From positions 26,051,997 through 26,115,996 of the forward strand of contig NC_087156.1 of NCBI RefSeq assembly GCF_035594125.1: a DNA stretch of 64,000 bases, given 5' to 3'. The notes under the pieces are model-generated. The model saw nothing but the letters and a program-made list of their open reading frames with translations, was not told where the DNA came from and searched no databases. Positions 25,197-35,447 of this stretch are shown piece after piece (positions within the stretch are counted from its first letter, which is position 1; each line of letters starts with the position of its first letter). The DNA comes from Scylla paramamosain. Lineage: Eukaryota; Arthropoda; Malacostraca; Decapoda; Portunidae. A program made the translations under genes and the position numbers.

Positions 25197-28100
25197 AAAA
25201 TGATGAATAAGTGTCTTGAAACCTCCCTCTTGAAGGAATTCAAGTCATAGGAAGGTGGAAATACAGAAGCAGGCAGGGAGTTCCAGAGTTTACCAGAGAA
25301 ATTGATGAATGATTGAGAATACTGGCTAACTCTTGTGTTAGAGAGGTGGACGGAATAGGGGTGAGAGAAAGAAGAAAGTCTTGTGCAGCGAGGCCGTGGA
25401 AGGAGGGGAGGCATGCAGTTAGCAAGATCAGAAGAGCAGTTAGCATGAAAATAGCGGTAGAAGACAGCTAGATATGCAACATTGCGGCGGTGAGAGAGAG
25501 GCTGAAGACAGTCAGTTAGAGGACCGGAGTTGATGAGACGAAAAGTTTTTGATTCTACCCTGTCTAGAAGAGCAGTATGAGTGGAACCCCCCCAGACATG
25601 TGAAGCATACTCCATACATGGACGGATAAGGCCCTTGTACAGAGTTAGCAACTGGGGGGGTGAGAAAAACTGGCGGAGACGTCTCAGAACACCTAACTTC
25701 ATAGAAGCTGTTTTAGCTAGAGATGAGATGTGAAGTTTCCAGTTCAGATTATAAGTAAAGGACAGACCGAGGATGTTCAGTGTAGAAGAGGGGGACAGTT
25801 CAGTGTCATTGAAGAAGAGGGGATAGTTGTCTGGAAGGTTGTGTCGAATTGATAGATGGAGGAACTGAGTTTTTGAGGCATTGAACAATACCAAGTTTGC
25901 TCTGCCCCAATCAGAAATTTTAGAAAGATCAGAAGTCAGGCGTTCTGTGGCTTCCCTGCGTGATATGTTGGACGTCTATGAAAAGATGTGGAAAAGTGCA
26001 GGGTGGTATCATCAGCGTAGGAATGGATAGGACAAGAAGTTTGGTTTAGAAGATCATTAATGAATAATAAGGAGTGGGTGACAGGACAGAACCCTGAGGA
26101 ACACAACTGTTAATAGATTTAGGAGAAGAACAGTGACCGTCTACCACAGCAGCAATAGAACGGTCAGAAAGGAAACTTGAGATTAAGTTACAGAGAGAAG
26201 GATAGAAACCGTAGGAGGGTAGTTTCGAAATCAAAGCTTTGTGCCAGACTCTATCAAAAGCTTTAGATATGTCCAAGACAACAGCAAAAGTTTCACCAAA
26301 ATCTCTAAAAAAGGATGACCAAGACTCAGTAAGGAAAGCCAAAAGATCACCAGTTGAGCGGCCTTGATGGAACCCATACTGGCGATCAGATAGAAGGTTG
26401 TGAAGTGATAGATGTTTAAGAATCTTCCTGTTGAGGATAGATTCAAAAACTTTAGATAGGCAGGAAATTAAAGAAATAGGACGGTAGTTTGAGGGATTAG
26501 AACGGTCACCCTTTTTAGGAACAGGTTGAATGTAGGCAAACTTCCAGCAAGAAGGAAAGGCAGATGTTGACAGACAGAGCTGAAAGAGTTTGATTAGGCA
26601 AGGTGCAAGCACGGAGGCACAGTTTCGGATAACAATAAAAGGGACCCCATCAGGTCCATAAGCCTTCTGAGGGTTTAGGCCAGCGAGGGCATGGAAAACA
26701 TCATTGCGAAGAATTTTAATAGGTGGCATGAAGTAGTCAGAGGGTGGAGGAGAGGGAGGAACAAGCCCAGAATCGTCCAAGGTAGAATTTTTAGCAAAGG
26801 TTTGAGCAAAGAGTTCAGCTTTAGAAATAGATGTGATAGCAGTGGTGCCATCTGGTTGAAATAGAGGAGGGAAAGAAGAAGAAGCAAAGTTATTGGAGAT
26901 ATTTTTGGCTAGATGCCAGAAATCACGAGGGGAGTTAGATCTTGAAAGGTTTTGACATTTTCTGTTGATGAAGGAGTTTTTGGCTAGTTGGAGAACAGAC
27001 TTGGCATGGTTCCGGGCAGAAATATAAAGTGCATGAGATTCTGGTGATGGAAGGCTTAAGTACCTTTTGTGGGCCACCTCTCTATCATGTATAGCACGAG
27101 AACAAGCTGTGTTAAACCAAGGTTTAGAAGGTTTAGGACGAGAAAAAGAGTGAGGAATGTATGCCTCCATGCCAGACACTATCACCTCTGTTATGCGCTC
27201 AGCACACAAAGACGGGTCTCTGACACGCAAGCAGTAGTCATTCCAAGGAAAATCAGCAAAATACCTCCTCAGGTCCCCCCAACTAGCAGAGGCAAAACGC
27301 CAGAGGCACCTTCGCTTAGGGGGATCCTGAGGAGGGATTGGAGTGATAGGACAAGATAAAGTTATGAAATTGTGATCGGAGGAGCCCAATGGAGAAGAAA
27401 GGGTGACAGCATAAGCAGAAGGATTAGAGGTCAGGAAAAGGTCAAGAATGTTGGGCGTATCTCCAAGACGGTCAGGAATATGAGTAGGTTGTTGCACCAA
27501 TTGCTCTAGGTCATGGAGGATAGCAAAGTTGTAGGCTAGTTCACCAGGATGGTCAGTGAAGGGAAAGGAAAGCCAAAGCTGGTGGCGAACATTGAAGTCT
27601 CCAAGAATGGAGATCTCTGCAAAAGGGAAGAGGGTCAGAATGTGCTCCACTTTGGAAGTTAAGTAGTCAAAGAATTTCTTATAGTCAGAGGAGTTAGGTG
27701 AGAAGTATACAGCACAGATAAATTTAGTATGAGAGGGACTCTGTAGTCGTACCCAGATGGTGGAAAACTCGGAAGATTCAAGAGCGTGGGCACGAGAGCA
27801 GGTTAAGTCATTGCGCACATAAACGCAGCATCCAGCTTTGGATCGAAAATGAGGATAGAGAAGGTAGGAGGGAACAGAATAGGGGCTACTGTCAGTTGCC
27901 TCAGACACCTGAGTTTCAGTGAGGAATAGAAGATGAGATTTAGAAGAGGAGAGGTGGTGTTCTACAGATTGAAAATTAGACCTTAGACCGCGAATGTTGC
28001 AGAAATTAATGAAGAAAAAGTTGAGGGGGGTGTCAAGACACTTAGGGTCGTCGACAGAAAGGCAGTCCGACCTGGGGACATTTATGGTCCCCTCCCCAGA

Positions 28101-28376
28101 TGGGGACTCCGAGGCTGGTGTAGGAGTCGCCATGATAATTTTAAAATTTTTGAGTGAATGGTGTGTGTGTTATTAGGTGCTTGTAGTTTTTTGTGGAGAA
28201 AGAGAGTTGTCTTTAGAGGGCAGGCTGTGACTGCCCCCTTGTGTTGTGAGACACAAAGGGAAACGTTCAGTGAGGTCACAGCTGGGTTTAATGATAAGTT
28301 CACAGCACCCCCTGAACATAGCTTTAGACCTCACTGGGAGTAATTATCGTTTCGGCAGGTGTCTACTGCCTCCTCC
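25197..28376 (-). mobile_element. LINE-1x copy E inserted in the Polinton polymerase gene
   Basis: Full-length at its 5' end (CCTCCTCCT at about 28368-28376 is the complement of the family start). The 3' end at 25197 lacks the last stretch of the 3' UTR present at 45720-45810. It splits the polymerase between Pol motif B and the region before motif C. It is very similar to copy B, which supports recent activity of the family after the Polinton inserted. Confidence 0.92.
26046..28133 (-). CDS. ORF2 of LINE-1x copy E (endonuclease and first RT blocks)
   Basis: 695 open codons starting [10 protein letters not shown], the most plausible natural start of this family's ORF2. The endonuclease has [15 protein letters not shown] and SSDHN; the reverse transcriptase has NYRPISLIS and [12 protein letters not shown] deletion/frameshift near 26070 (PQGSVLSPT then loss of frame) separates it from the YADD region. 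The C-terminal part stays open in another frame at 25166-25894 (thumb region through the end of the protein). Two breaks make it inactive as sequenced. Confidence 0.88.
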   Translation of the reverse strand: MATPTPASESPSGEGTINVPRSDCLSVDDPKCLDTPLNFFFINFCNIRGLRSNFQSVEHHLSSSKSHLLFLTETQVSEATDSSPYSVPSYLLYPHFRSKAGCCVYVRNDLTCSRAHALESSEFSTIWVRLQSPSHTKFICAVYFSPNSSDYKKFFDYLTSKVEHILTLFPFAEISILGDFNVRHQLWLSFPFTDHPGELAYNFAILHDLEQLVQQPTHIPDRLGDTPNILDLFLTSNPSAYAVTLSSPLGSSDHNFITLSCPITPIPPQDPPKRRCLWRFASASWGDLRRYFADFPWNDYCLRVRDPSLCAERITEVIVSGMEAYIPHSFSRPKPSKPWFNTACSRAIHDREVAHKRYLSLPSPESHALYISARNHAKSVLQLAKNSFINRKCQNLSRSNSPRDFWHLAKNISNNFASSSFPPLFQPDGTTAITSISKAELFAQTFAKNSTLDDSGLVPPSPPPSDYFMPPIKILRNDVFHALAGLNPQKAYGPDGVPFIVIRNCASVLAPCLIKLFQLCLSTSAFPSCWKFAYIQPVPKKGDRSNPSNYRPISLISCLSKVFESILNRKILKHLSLHNLLSDRQYGFHQGRSTGDLLAFLTESWSSFFRDFGETFAVVLDISKAFDRVWHKALISKLPSYGFYPSLCNLISSFLSDRSIAAVVDGHCSSPKSINSCVPQGSVLSPTPYYSLMIF

Positions 28377-29306
28377 TCTCTGAAGTGAAGTATGGACTCC
28401 AACAGAAATTAGTGACAAAAAAGAAAGTCTTTCCTGAAGTATGCAAGAAATCAATCCTTTAAAAGGGTACACCAATTAGGTGAGGACCGAGTCATATGTG
28501 TCAACAGTAAGAATACGATTAAAATCAGGCAGCCAAAGTACTTGGGATACCATATTTTAGAAGTGGCAAAGAAGTACATGTACAACTTTTGGTATCGTGT
28601 CATCAAAGCTAATTATGGGGAGAGAGCCAAATTAGCTTATGAAGATACTGACAGTTTCATATTCAGCCTACACATACCTACAAACTTAAATGATGAACTG
28701 AAACATGAACCCATGGCAAATTTTCTCGACACCAGTAACTTTGCTTCAGATCACCCGTGTTTTAATGGGAAGTGGAAGGGTTAACTAGGCTTGCTGAAAT
28801 CTGAAACCGGATCCACGCTCATCAAAGAGGCGATTATATTAAAGCCAAAGATGTATTCGCTGCTGTTGGAAGATGACAAGCAAGTATCTCGAGGTAAAGG
28901 CATTCCAACTCACCTTCAGCAAAATATATTGCATCAGCAGTATAGGGAAACACTTAATAATGTTGCATGTGGGATGGTGGATTGCTATAATATCAGGAAT
29001 GTGAAAGGACAAATTTGTACCAATCGTATGTAAAAGCATACGTTGTCACATTTTAACGACAAGCGCTTTCACGTCGATGGCTATACCTCAAGGGCGTATT
29101 ATCACCCCGACAATGATCAGCGGGAAAGAGATGTGGAGAATGAGATGGATGAGGAGGCAGCGGTGGATGTGGATGAGGTGGAGGTGGATGAGGAAGAGGA
29201 GGAGGAGGAGGAGGAGGAAGAGGAGGAGAAGGAGGGGGAGGATGGGATAATGAGTGGTCTGTGGCGTGATCGGGAGAGACTTTCCGCGACATTATTCACA
29301 TCATAA
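28377..29306 (+). pseudogene. Protein-primed DNA polymerase B of the Polinton, C-terminal palm part
   Basis: Resumes after the LINE with SEVKYGLQQ (about 28379), shifts frame near 28430, then runs in one frame to the stop at 29304-29306 with in-frame TAA at 28782 and 29031. Catalytic motif C YEDTDSFIF (about 28639) is intact, followed by LKSETG and a Lys-rich KPKMYSLLL block expected of this family. The C-terminus ends in an unusually acidic tail: about 15 consecutive Glu around 29190-29230, encoded by GAGGAG repeats. The acidic tail is not a standard part of the family and may be an expanded codon repeat. Confidence 0.9.
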
Positions 29307-29671
29307 TTAAGGGGTAGAGAAAGAGAGGACGCCGCTGCTAGCAGCTGCCCATCATGTAATGTAAAAAAAAAACATTTGCACTGACCATGTAGGCTAAGGC
29401 ATACTGTCCACGTGGGATAAGGAGGATGAGGAGGAGGAGGTGGAAGAAGAGGAGGTAATGTAAGAACATTTGTACTTAGGTTAAGGAGAGGGAGGAGGAG
29501 GTTGAGGAAGAGGTGTGGGTCGGGGAGATCCACGTCATAATTAGAAGGTAGGGATGAGGATGCAGCTGGGAGGCTAGTTATGCTGTTACCTACATGACCA
29601 TGTAAATAAAGGTTAAGCAATAAATACTGTAAACATATCGTAGCATCTTTTAGTACCCCTCTGAACTTAAC
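29307..29671. other. Intergenic spacer with GAGGAG-rich stretches
   Basis: Between the polymerase and ATPase genes. Purine-rich segments around 29420-29455 and 29485-29515 resemble the acidic-tail coding region, suggesting local duplication of the repeat. No gene seen. AATAAA at about 29605 could serve the polymerase transcript. Confidence 0.4.
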
Positions 29672-30436
29672 ATGGACAAGACATTTAGCGAAGAGATGCT
29701 GAATCTCTTCAGATATCCTGCACGCATAATTGCAGGTTATACAAATTCCGGCAAAACACACCTCTGCAATAAAATTATAGAGAAATATCAGCATGGATTT
29801 AACAGAATTATCATTTGTGGCGTCTCATCGCATTCACTGCAGCAGAATTCTCCTTTTCAAGATAAGGTCGAAGTGCATGAGAAAATTATTGATCCCGTGA
29901 TGGATGATGACAGCCCGTACGCCGACCCGCAAACGCACACACTCCTGATATTAGATGACAATTTCCTCACGGCTGGCAATTCTCAAACGATAGCAGAGGC
30001 CTTCACCAAAGGGAGACATAAAAATTTGTCAGTTATAATGATAGTGCAGAATGTCTTTTTCCCCGGAAAGTATGCTAGAATGATAACTTTAAATGCCTCA
30101 CATTACATTCTTACGAAAAACAGAGATATATATCAAACTGAATGTCTGGCCAGGCAACTTTATGGAAAGGAGCGCGCCAAACACTTTGTGGAAATTTATA
30201 AAAATGTCGTGCTTAGATGAGATCATGGTTATTTGTTGTGTGATTTATCCCCGAACGCACCCAAAGAAATTCAACTGCGCACGAATATTGTGGATGAGGA
30301 AATTTATAAAAATGTCGTGCTTAGATGAGATCATGGTTATTTGTTGTGTGATTTATCCCCGAACGCACCCAAAGAAATTCAACTGCGCACGAATATTGTG
30401 GATGAGCCGCCCTGTGAGAAAGTCTATCTGCTATGA
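29672..30436 (+). pseudogene. FtsK/HerA-type genome-packaging ATPase of the Polinton (A32-like)
   Basis: Would package the element's DNA into capsids. Walker A AGYTNSGKTH lies near residue 21 and Walker B LLILDDNF near residue 90; the usual arginine-finger/sensor stretch follows. Open from ATG 29672 to TGA 30218-30220. The same frame continues through a second copy of a 108-bp repeat (TGA again at 30326) to a natural-looking stop at 30434-30436. The ancestral protein was probably about 218 residues, so this copy has 36 duplicated codons and two premature TGA codons. The integrase frame overlaps its end. Confidence 0.88.
30191..30406 (+). repeat. Perfect 108-bp tandem duplication in the ATPase/integrase junction
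   Basis: The units 30191-30298 and 30299-30406 appear identical. The length is a multiple of three, so the ATPase frame is kept, but the TGA it contains is duplicated too. Identity suggests it arose recently or is an assembly artefact. Confidence 0.93.
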
Positions 30437-31541
30437 ACGCCGTCTGGATGAACTTTACCGGGATATGACGAATCCTGCGGCTTTAGGAGGTGTGCAAGCA
30501 CTCTACAGAGAGGGGAAGAAAAGGGATAAGAATCTAACACTCCACGGTGTGAGGGCATTTCTGCAGGGCAACCGCACTTATACGTTTCACAAGCCGACAC
30601 TGAAACGTTTTCCGCGACGAAAAATTCTCACTCCTAAACCGTCCGTCATTTTAACTTGCAATTTGGCTAATTTTACGAAGCTGCACAGACACAATGGCAG
30701 CATCCAATACATCATGTTTTGCCTGGACGTTTTCAGCAGGTACTTGAAAGTGGCAACGCTGACAAGTAAATCCGGACGCAGTAGCCTGCAAGCGCTGAAA
30801 AAAGTTTTAGAGTCGGGGAGTTTTACAGGCGTGTCGCGTCTTTTTACCAATAAGGGATCCAAATTTTATAATCAAGCAGTGAAAAAATATCTAACTTTGA
30901 AAGGTATTACCTTGTATTCCAATTACTCGCATGAAACAAAGGCGAGTTTGGCAGAAAGGGTCATCTGAACCATAAAAGCAAAAATATATAAATATCTCAC
31001 GCAGAACAATACACTGACGTATATTAACGTCTTGCCCACCCTAATAAACACGTACAATCACACCCCACACCGCGGTTTGGGTGGCAACCAAACGCCAGCC
31101 CAGGTTCACCGCTTCCGCGAGCTGTCACAAGTCAGGAGGCAATTTAAACGAATGTATTTAAATCGGCCAAGGGGAAAGAAAGTTGTCAGTCATAAATTAG
31201 ACGTGGGAGACATTGTACGCTTGCAACGTGCTTCCCGAACGCAATTTAAATTCAATAAGGGTTATACCGTCAACAATACCGAGGAGCTTTTTAAGATAAG
31301 TCGTGTGGATTACTCACATAAAATCCCTATTTATTACATAAGGGATTTGGCGGGGGAGGACGTAACCGGCGCCTTCTACAGGGAAGAATTAATCAAGTCC
31401 TCTCTTCCATCACATTATCAGGTCGATATATTACGATCGAAGGTCGAGTGAGGTAAGAGAAAGTACTTTGTCCGCTGGGGTGGATATCCAGATAAATTTG
31501 ACAGCTGGATAGATGTGGACGACTTAGTAAGATATGGATGA
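30402..31541 (+). pseudogene. Retroviral-like integrase of the Polinton, with C-terminal chromodomain
   Basis: Inserts the element into host DNA. The frame from ATG 30402 overlaps the ATPase end by 35 bases; ATG 30465 is an alternative. In-frame TGA codons occur at 30966 and 31449; otherwise one frame runs to 31541. Core: HRHNGSIQYIMFCLDVFSRY, KASLAERVI (supplying the Glu), then YNHTPHRGLGG. The first and second catalytic aspartates appear replaced by Asn (TCNLANF and FTNKGSKF). After the second TGA a chromodomain-like block is recognisable (FVRWGGYPDKFDSWIDVDDL), typical of Polinton integrases. The next gene starts 8 bases before its end. Confidence 0.88.
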
Positions 31542-32385
31542 GGAAAAACCATTGATATTGAAGTACAAGGATTTGGTTTTCCTCCTCTCGCACGTCACCC
31601 CTAAATTGCAGAAGCAGGTCTTGCAGAGTTTGAATAAGCGCGAAGTCAATTGCATCTCGGAAATATTCGCCAACTTTTTGAAGAAATGCCTGACGGACGA
31701 CGATACCATCATTAACTGCCTGAAAAAATTCAAGAGTGATATTCGCACTGTAGCCTTGAAGAAGACGCCCGTGTACAAGAAGAAAGCCATTCTAATCTCC
31801 AAACGAGGTGGCAGCATATTGGCTGCGTTACTCCTGATAGCCGTGTCGGCAATAACAAGTTTACTAGAGATGAAAGAATATTGTTTAGTTCCCGTCTCAG
31901 TTGCCGAGAGGTGTAAGTTTAAACCGGCCAACAACGCAACTCAGCACCGATTCATGTCAAAACTAGTCAAGAAAAAAAAAACTTCACTTCTGTCACCGGC
32001 CACCGCCCTCACCGACACATCCACTGTGCTACCACCGCCACGCGCACCTGTCAATCCGCCCTTGGATGATTTAATTCGAGTTGCTGTTCCACCTTCCTTT
32101 AGAGAATATGGTTTATCTCTCTTGAAATTATTGGAGGGTAAACCTGGGATTTCATGGGATGATCGCGGTAACTTACTTCCGCCATTTTTGGGGATAAGCG
32201 TGTTTGATCTCATACGAGTACTCGGCCATGGAAAGGGGGACACGAAAAGAATTTCACCCGATAAGTGTCCATTATTATCACTGCTACTTCGCATGGCGCA
32301 ACTCCCTGCAGATGCCATCAGAAATACGACTCAACGAAGTAAACTGATAGGCGGCGGGATCGGTAACATCTGGGAAGCATATTAA
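31534..32385 (+). CDS. Conserved-looking Polinton protein of unknown role, 283 residues
   Basis: Open from ATG at 31534, overlapping the integrase stop, to TAA at 32383-32385. Residues 1-80 are charged and helical. Residues 85-112 hold a basic stretch, then GGSILAALLLIAVSAITSLL, a hydrophobic glycine/alanine segment that may bind membrane or capsid. Residues 165-185 are proline-rich; the C-terminus ends near IGGGIGNIWEAY. Short Polinton/adintovirus virion proteins with a basic region and hydrophobic tail are known next to capsid genes, so a minor virion protein is plausible, but I cannot assign it. It is one of the few uninterrupted genes in this element. Confidence 0.6.
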   Translation: MDEEKPLILKYKDLVFLLSHVTPKLQKQVLQSLNKREVNCISEIFANFLKKCLTDDDTIINCLKKFKSDIRTVALKKTPVYKKKAILISKRGGSILAALLLIAVSAITSLLEMKEYCLVPVSVAERCKFKPANNATQHRFMSKLVKKKKTSLLSPATALTDTSTVLPPPRAPVNPPLDDLIRVAVPPSFREYGLSLLKLLEGKPGISWDDRGNLLPPFLGISVFDLIRVLGHGKGDTKRISPDKCPLLSLLLRMAQLPADAIRNTTQRSKLIGGGIGNIWEAY

Positions 32386-32394
32386 ATGAGAATG

Positions 32395-32526
32395 TGAATG
32401 AATAAATCCTACTACGCAAGAGGTGTAATATCGACCAATACGTGTGAATAAAGGTCCGCGATGTCACATTTCCCCCTCCCTTCCCTCACAGAGGGATCAA
32501 CGTGTGGATCAACCCTCCAATTACTC
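32395..32526 (+). repeat. Direct repeat, copy 1 (upstream of the macro-domain gene)
   Basis: 132 bases from TGAATGAATAAAT to CCAATTACTC, repeated at 32738-32869 with a few differences. It holds AATAAA and a CGCGATGTCACATTTCCCC segment. Confidence 0.9.
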
Positions 32527-32737
32527 TCGTCTTACTCTGTAAACGAGTAAGTAAATCAATAATACATGAGAGCACGTGTTAGGCGCGTCAGGGGTGCAGA
32601 CCCACGGATGGATAATTGATAAGGGTTATGGTCAAAAAAAGGTTCGCCCCCATCACCCACATCCCCTAATAAATAATACGTTCCCTGCCCTCCATCCCTT
32701 CCCACCAACAAAGGAAAAAATAACACCTGCGTCAATT

Positions 32738-32869
32738 TGAATGAATAAATTCTACTACGCAAGAGGTGTAATATCGACCAATACGTGCGAATAAAGGTCC
32801 GCGATGTCACATTTCCCCCTCACTCCCCTCACAGAGGGATCAACATGTGGATCAACCCTCCAATTACTC
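32738..32869 (+). repeat. Direct repeat, copy 2 (immediately 5' of the macro-domain gene)
   Basis: Second copy, offset by 343 bases. It ends six bases before the presumed ATG at 32876, so it may contain the promoter and 5' UTR of that gene. The sequence between the copies (32527-32737) is not repeated. Confidence 0.9.
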
Positions 32870-32875
32870 ATCAAG

Positions 32876-33472
32876 ATGAAGGTGGTCGAGGGCAAGCTGA
32901 CCGACGGCGCCTTCCGCGATCGTCGCTGTTATATTGCTTACGCGGTAAATGCAGTCTCCACCGAACCGTGCAGGATTGCGCGGGATCTCAAAATGATTTA
33001 TCCATACGAGAATACACATGCAGCTAGAAAGAGACTCTACTCGCTTCATCGGGCCACGGCAGACACGAGAGATGACCCAGGATGCATCATTATCCATGCG
33101 CCTCCCACAGGAAATGTAAATCTCCCTCACCTGGTGGCCTGCGTGACTCAGTATGGTTGGGGTGAGGCCATCGAGGGTAACGAGAAGGCGTGACAGCCAA
33201 TTGCGACGTCGAAGGATTTGCCTTACGTGGAAGGACTCAAGATGGATACAAGCGTGAACCGACGCCAACACTTCCAGAATTGTCTGAAAAAGATTGCCCT
33301 GCTAGCCATGGCGAACGCTGAAGTAGAGCAAATTATTATCCCGGAAGGACTGGGATGTAGAGGTCGCTGCCAGGATGAGTGGAGGAATAATTACCTGCCT
33401 ATGGTGGAAGGGCTGGCGCAGCGACTTCAACCTTTTGGAGTTGAAACTATTCTGGTGAGGAAGTCTGAATAA
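32876..33472 (+). pseudogene. Macro-domain-like protein (ADP-ribose-binding fold) carried by the Polinton
   Basis: Frame from ATG 32876 to TAA 33470-33472, about 198 residues, broken by one TGA at 33191-33193. The layout resembles a single macro domain: an early YAVNAVSTEPCRIARDL block matching the N-terminal ADP-ribose loop, a following Tyr-Pro (IYPYE), then TQYGWG, NRRQHFQNCLKKI, and IIIPEGLGCRGRCQDEW matching the second nucleotide-binding loop near the C-terminus. Macro domains bind or hydrolyse ADP-ribose and are used by some viruses and cells to remove ADP-ribosylation. The gene lies between the 283-residue gene and the capsid genes on the same strand, so it appears to be cargo of the element rather than host DNA. 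Activity cannot be judged from sequence, and the stop suggests loss in this copy. Confidence 0.65.
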
Positions 33473-33525
33473 CTATATCATGTAAATTTTTAAAATAAAG
33501 TTGATGTGTGTTTGACGAATCGAGT

Positions 33526-33756
33526 ATGAATGTATTCCTTAATTGGGATGGTCGTTATTATTTATTTTGATCATGGCGGGAGCGGAGCATTATCTGTATT
33601 TGACGAGTCTGGGCAACACCAAAGACTGCGCATAAATCGCTCAGTAAAACTATTATCGATTCGATTGCGATTCAACTCGTGGATCAAGTTGGCCGAGCCA
33701 TTCACTTTAGGAGGGGTAAATCAATTACACTCTTACTGCATATCAGACAGAAATAA
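33526..33756 (+). pseudogene. Minor-capsid-like C-terminal fragment (second copy of the motif)
   Basis: Frame from ATG 33526 to TAA 33754-33756 with in-frame TGA at 33568 and 33601. The last 35 residues have the same pattern as the left-end segment: IAIQLVDQVGRAIHFRRG followed by a block ending LHIRQK, like the final strands of the single jelly-roll minor capsid. Only the C-terminal part is recognisable here, so the gene may be truncated. In many Polintons the minor capsid gene lies near the major one, so this may be the original position. Confidence 0.5.
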
Positions 33757-33804
33757 ATAGCTGGTGATTATGCTCAACGTCTTATTCATGATGTGACGTC
33801 CATC

Positions 33805-34209
33805 ATGATGAAAGCGTTCACACCTCCCACTTGAGCGGAATATGACTTGCTTTTTACGCAAAGCAAAGGTGGGGGATTAGATGACATCTGGGTTTTTATT
33901 CCATCCCATTCAAGAAGAGATGGCAGTCTATTTTCCGTTTTGAGTGGCTTTGCTAAAAGAGCAATTCCCTTTCTCATGCGCACTGGGGCGCCCGAAGCAC
34001 TCTAAATGGGAAAAGGTTTATTAACAGATGTTTTAGAGGGGAAGCGACTTCGCGAATCATTAAGAAATAGAGGTGTTGCAGCTGTGAAGGGCGTGGGCGA
34101 AAGGATAGTTCGAGGTGGACGAGTAATGAAAAAGAGGAAAGTTGGAGTCGGAAAAAAAAAAAAAGAGAAAACAACCAACCAGGCAACTGAAAAGAAAGAC
34201 TTGCTATAA
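33805..34209 (+). pseudogene. Small basic virion-type protein upstream of the major capsid gene
   Basis: Frame from ATG 33805 to TAA 34207-34209 with in-frame TGA at 33832 and TAA at 34003. The middle (GGGLDDIWVFIPS, then LFSVLSGFAKRAIPFL) is followed by LTDVLEGKRLRESLRNRG and a strongly basic Lys/Arg tail. Glycine-rich start, a hydrophobic helix pair and a basic tail are the pattern of the small minor virion protein that precedes the major capsid gene in Polintons and adintoviruses. The downstream half from ATG 34006 is open by itself. Confidence 0.55.
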
Positions 34210-34312
34210 AGCAGATATCTTCAATATTTAGCTTAGTCGTGAAGATGACTCATTACGGGCCAGATGTGCAGGGTGGAGCGACCTCCACCCCCTGAGCAAT
34301 TACCTGACAGCC

Positions 34313-35441
34313 ATGAGTGAGAATATCCCGCGGGTGAATCGCCTGCATACCATCGAATCGTCAGTCGCTGCGAGGGGAAAGTTGGACGTATTACCCATTA
34401 ATTTAGACGCTAATGCTAATAATCATACGGGGATTAATGATCCTTACATTGAATTTAGACTGCCTGGTATTCCAGGACAATTTTGGGATCTATCAACGCT
34501 GTCTCTAGAATTGCGAGTTAACGTGGCGAAGACAGACGGCGCGCCACTAGACGATGACAATCACGCGATTATGATGGATCAAAAGGCATAATCAATAAAT
34601 TTGATGAAGACTATTTCACGGGGGGAGAATAAAGACGAGAAACAAATTATAAAAGATTGTAAAACGCACGGCATTTCAATGACTGCGCCTTTGCTTTCGG
34701 ATATATCAAGTCTAGACGCTTATCTGCTTGACTCTGTTGATGTGAGAATTTGATTAGAACTGGTTAACAAAACATGGATTCTTAATTCACACCAAGACAC
34801 CAGCAGTTTCAAATTTAAGCTCGAGATGGCTAAGTTATGGGTTGACTGCATCACGCCGCATCCACCCGCCTTAGAATCGTTAAATAACTCCTTGACTCTA
34901 AATCCAATGCAATACACTTTCAATAGAACACTCAATAAGACGTATGTATTAGCCGCCAATCAAACATCTTCGATTGCCGAATTACCTTTCGTGCAAATCA
35001 TACCTCAAAATTTGACCATGGCAATAGTTGATATGGACAGCTTACAAGGCATAATTGATAAGAATGGTTTATATTTTCATCACACCGATCTGTCACATGT
35101 ACATGTCACCGTGAATGGGGCAACCATTTATAATGTTCACAGCTCTTTCCCGCATCACGTGTCAAAATTGTTTTACACGACCCTTGAGTCACTAGGATTG
35201 GACACACGTAATTCCCTAACATTTGATGCTTTTTAATAAAGGTTGGACAGTATGTTTCTTTAACTTTGTGATGGAGGACGTGCACAATGCCATCCCTCTG
35301 GATAAATCAGGAAATCTAAGAATTAATCTGTCTTTTGCTAAGGAACGTAATCACAACCGCGTCATCATGTTTTTCGCCGACACTACTGGCGTCATAGAAA
35401 TTGATCATTATCGTCACATTCGCTGCATTGTCCGTGCATAA
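34313..35441 (+). pseudogene. Major capsid protein (double jelly-roll) of the Polinton, decayed
   Basis: Starts at ATG 34313; in-frame TAA at 34589 and TGA at 34751, then open to TAA 35234, with a frameshift into the frame ending at 35439-35441. N-terminal block IEFRLPGIPGQFWDLSTLSL is the pattern that opens Polinton major capsids. Middle: MAKLWVDCITPHPPALES. C-terminal: YFHHTDLSHVHVTVNG, then SGNLRINLSFAKE and VIEIDHYRHIRC, as expected near the end of the second jelly-roll. About 375 codons is short for the family, and the part after residue 90 seems to be missing a segment. It supports classing the element as a former virus-like entity. Confidence 0.75.
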
Positions 35442-35447
35442 GCCGTC

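Noticed and set aside
29117..29794. Minus-strand proline/serine-rich frame opposite the polymerase tail
   Set aside because: It is the complement of GAGGAG repeats and of real Polinton coding sequence.
31534..32385. Calling the 283-residue protein a named Polinton protein
   Set aside because: Only composition and position support it; no clear signature residues.
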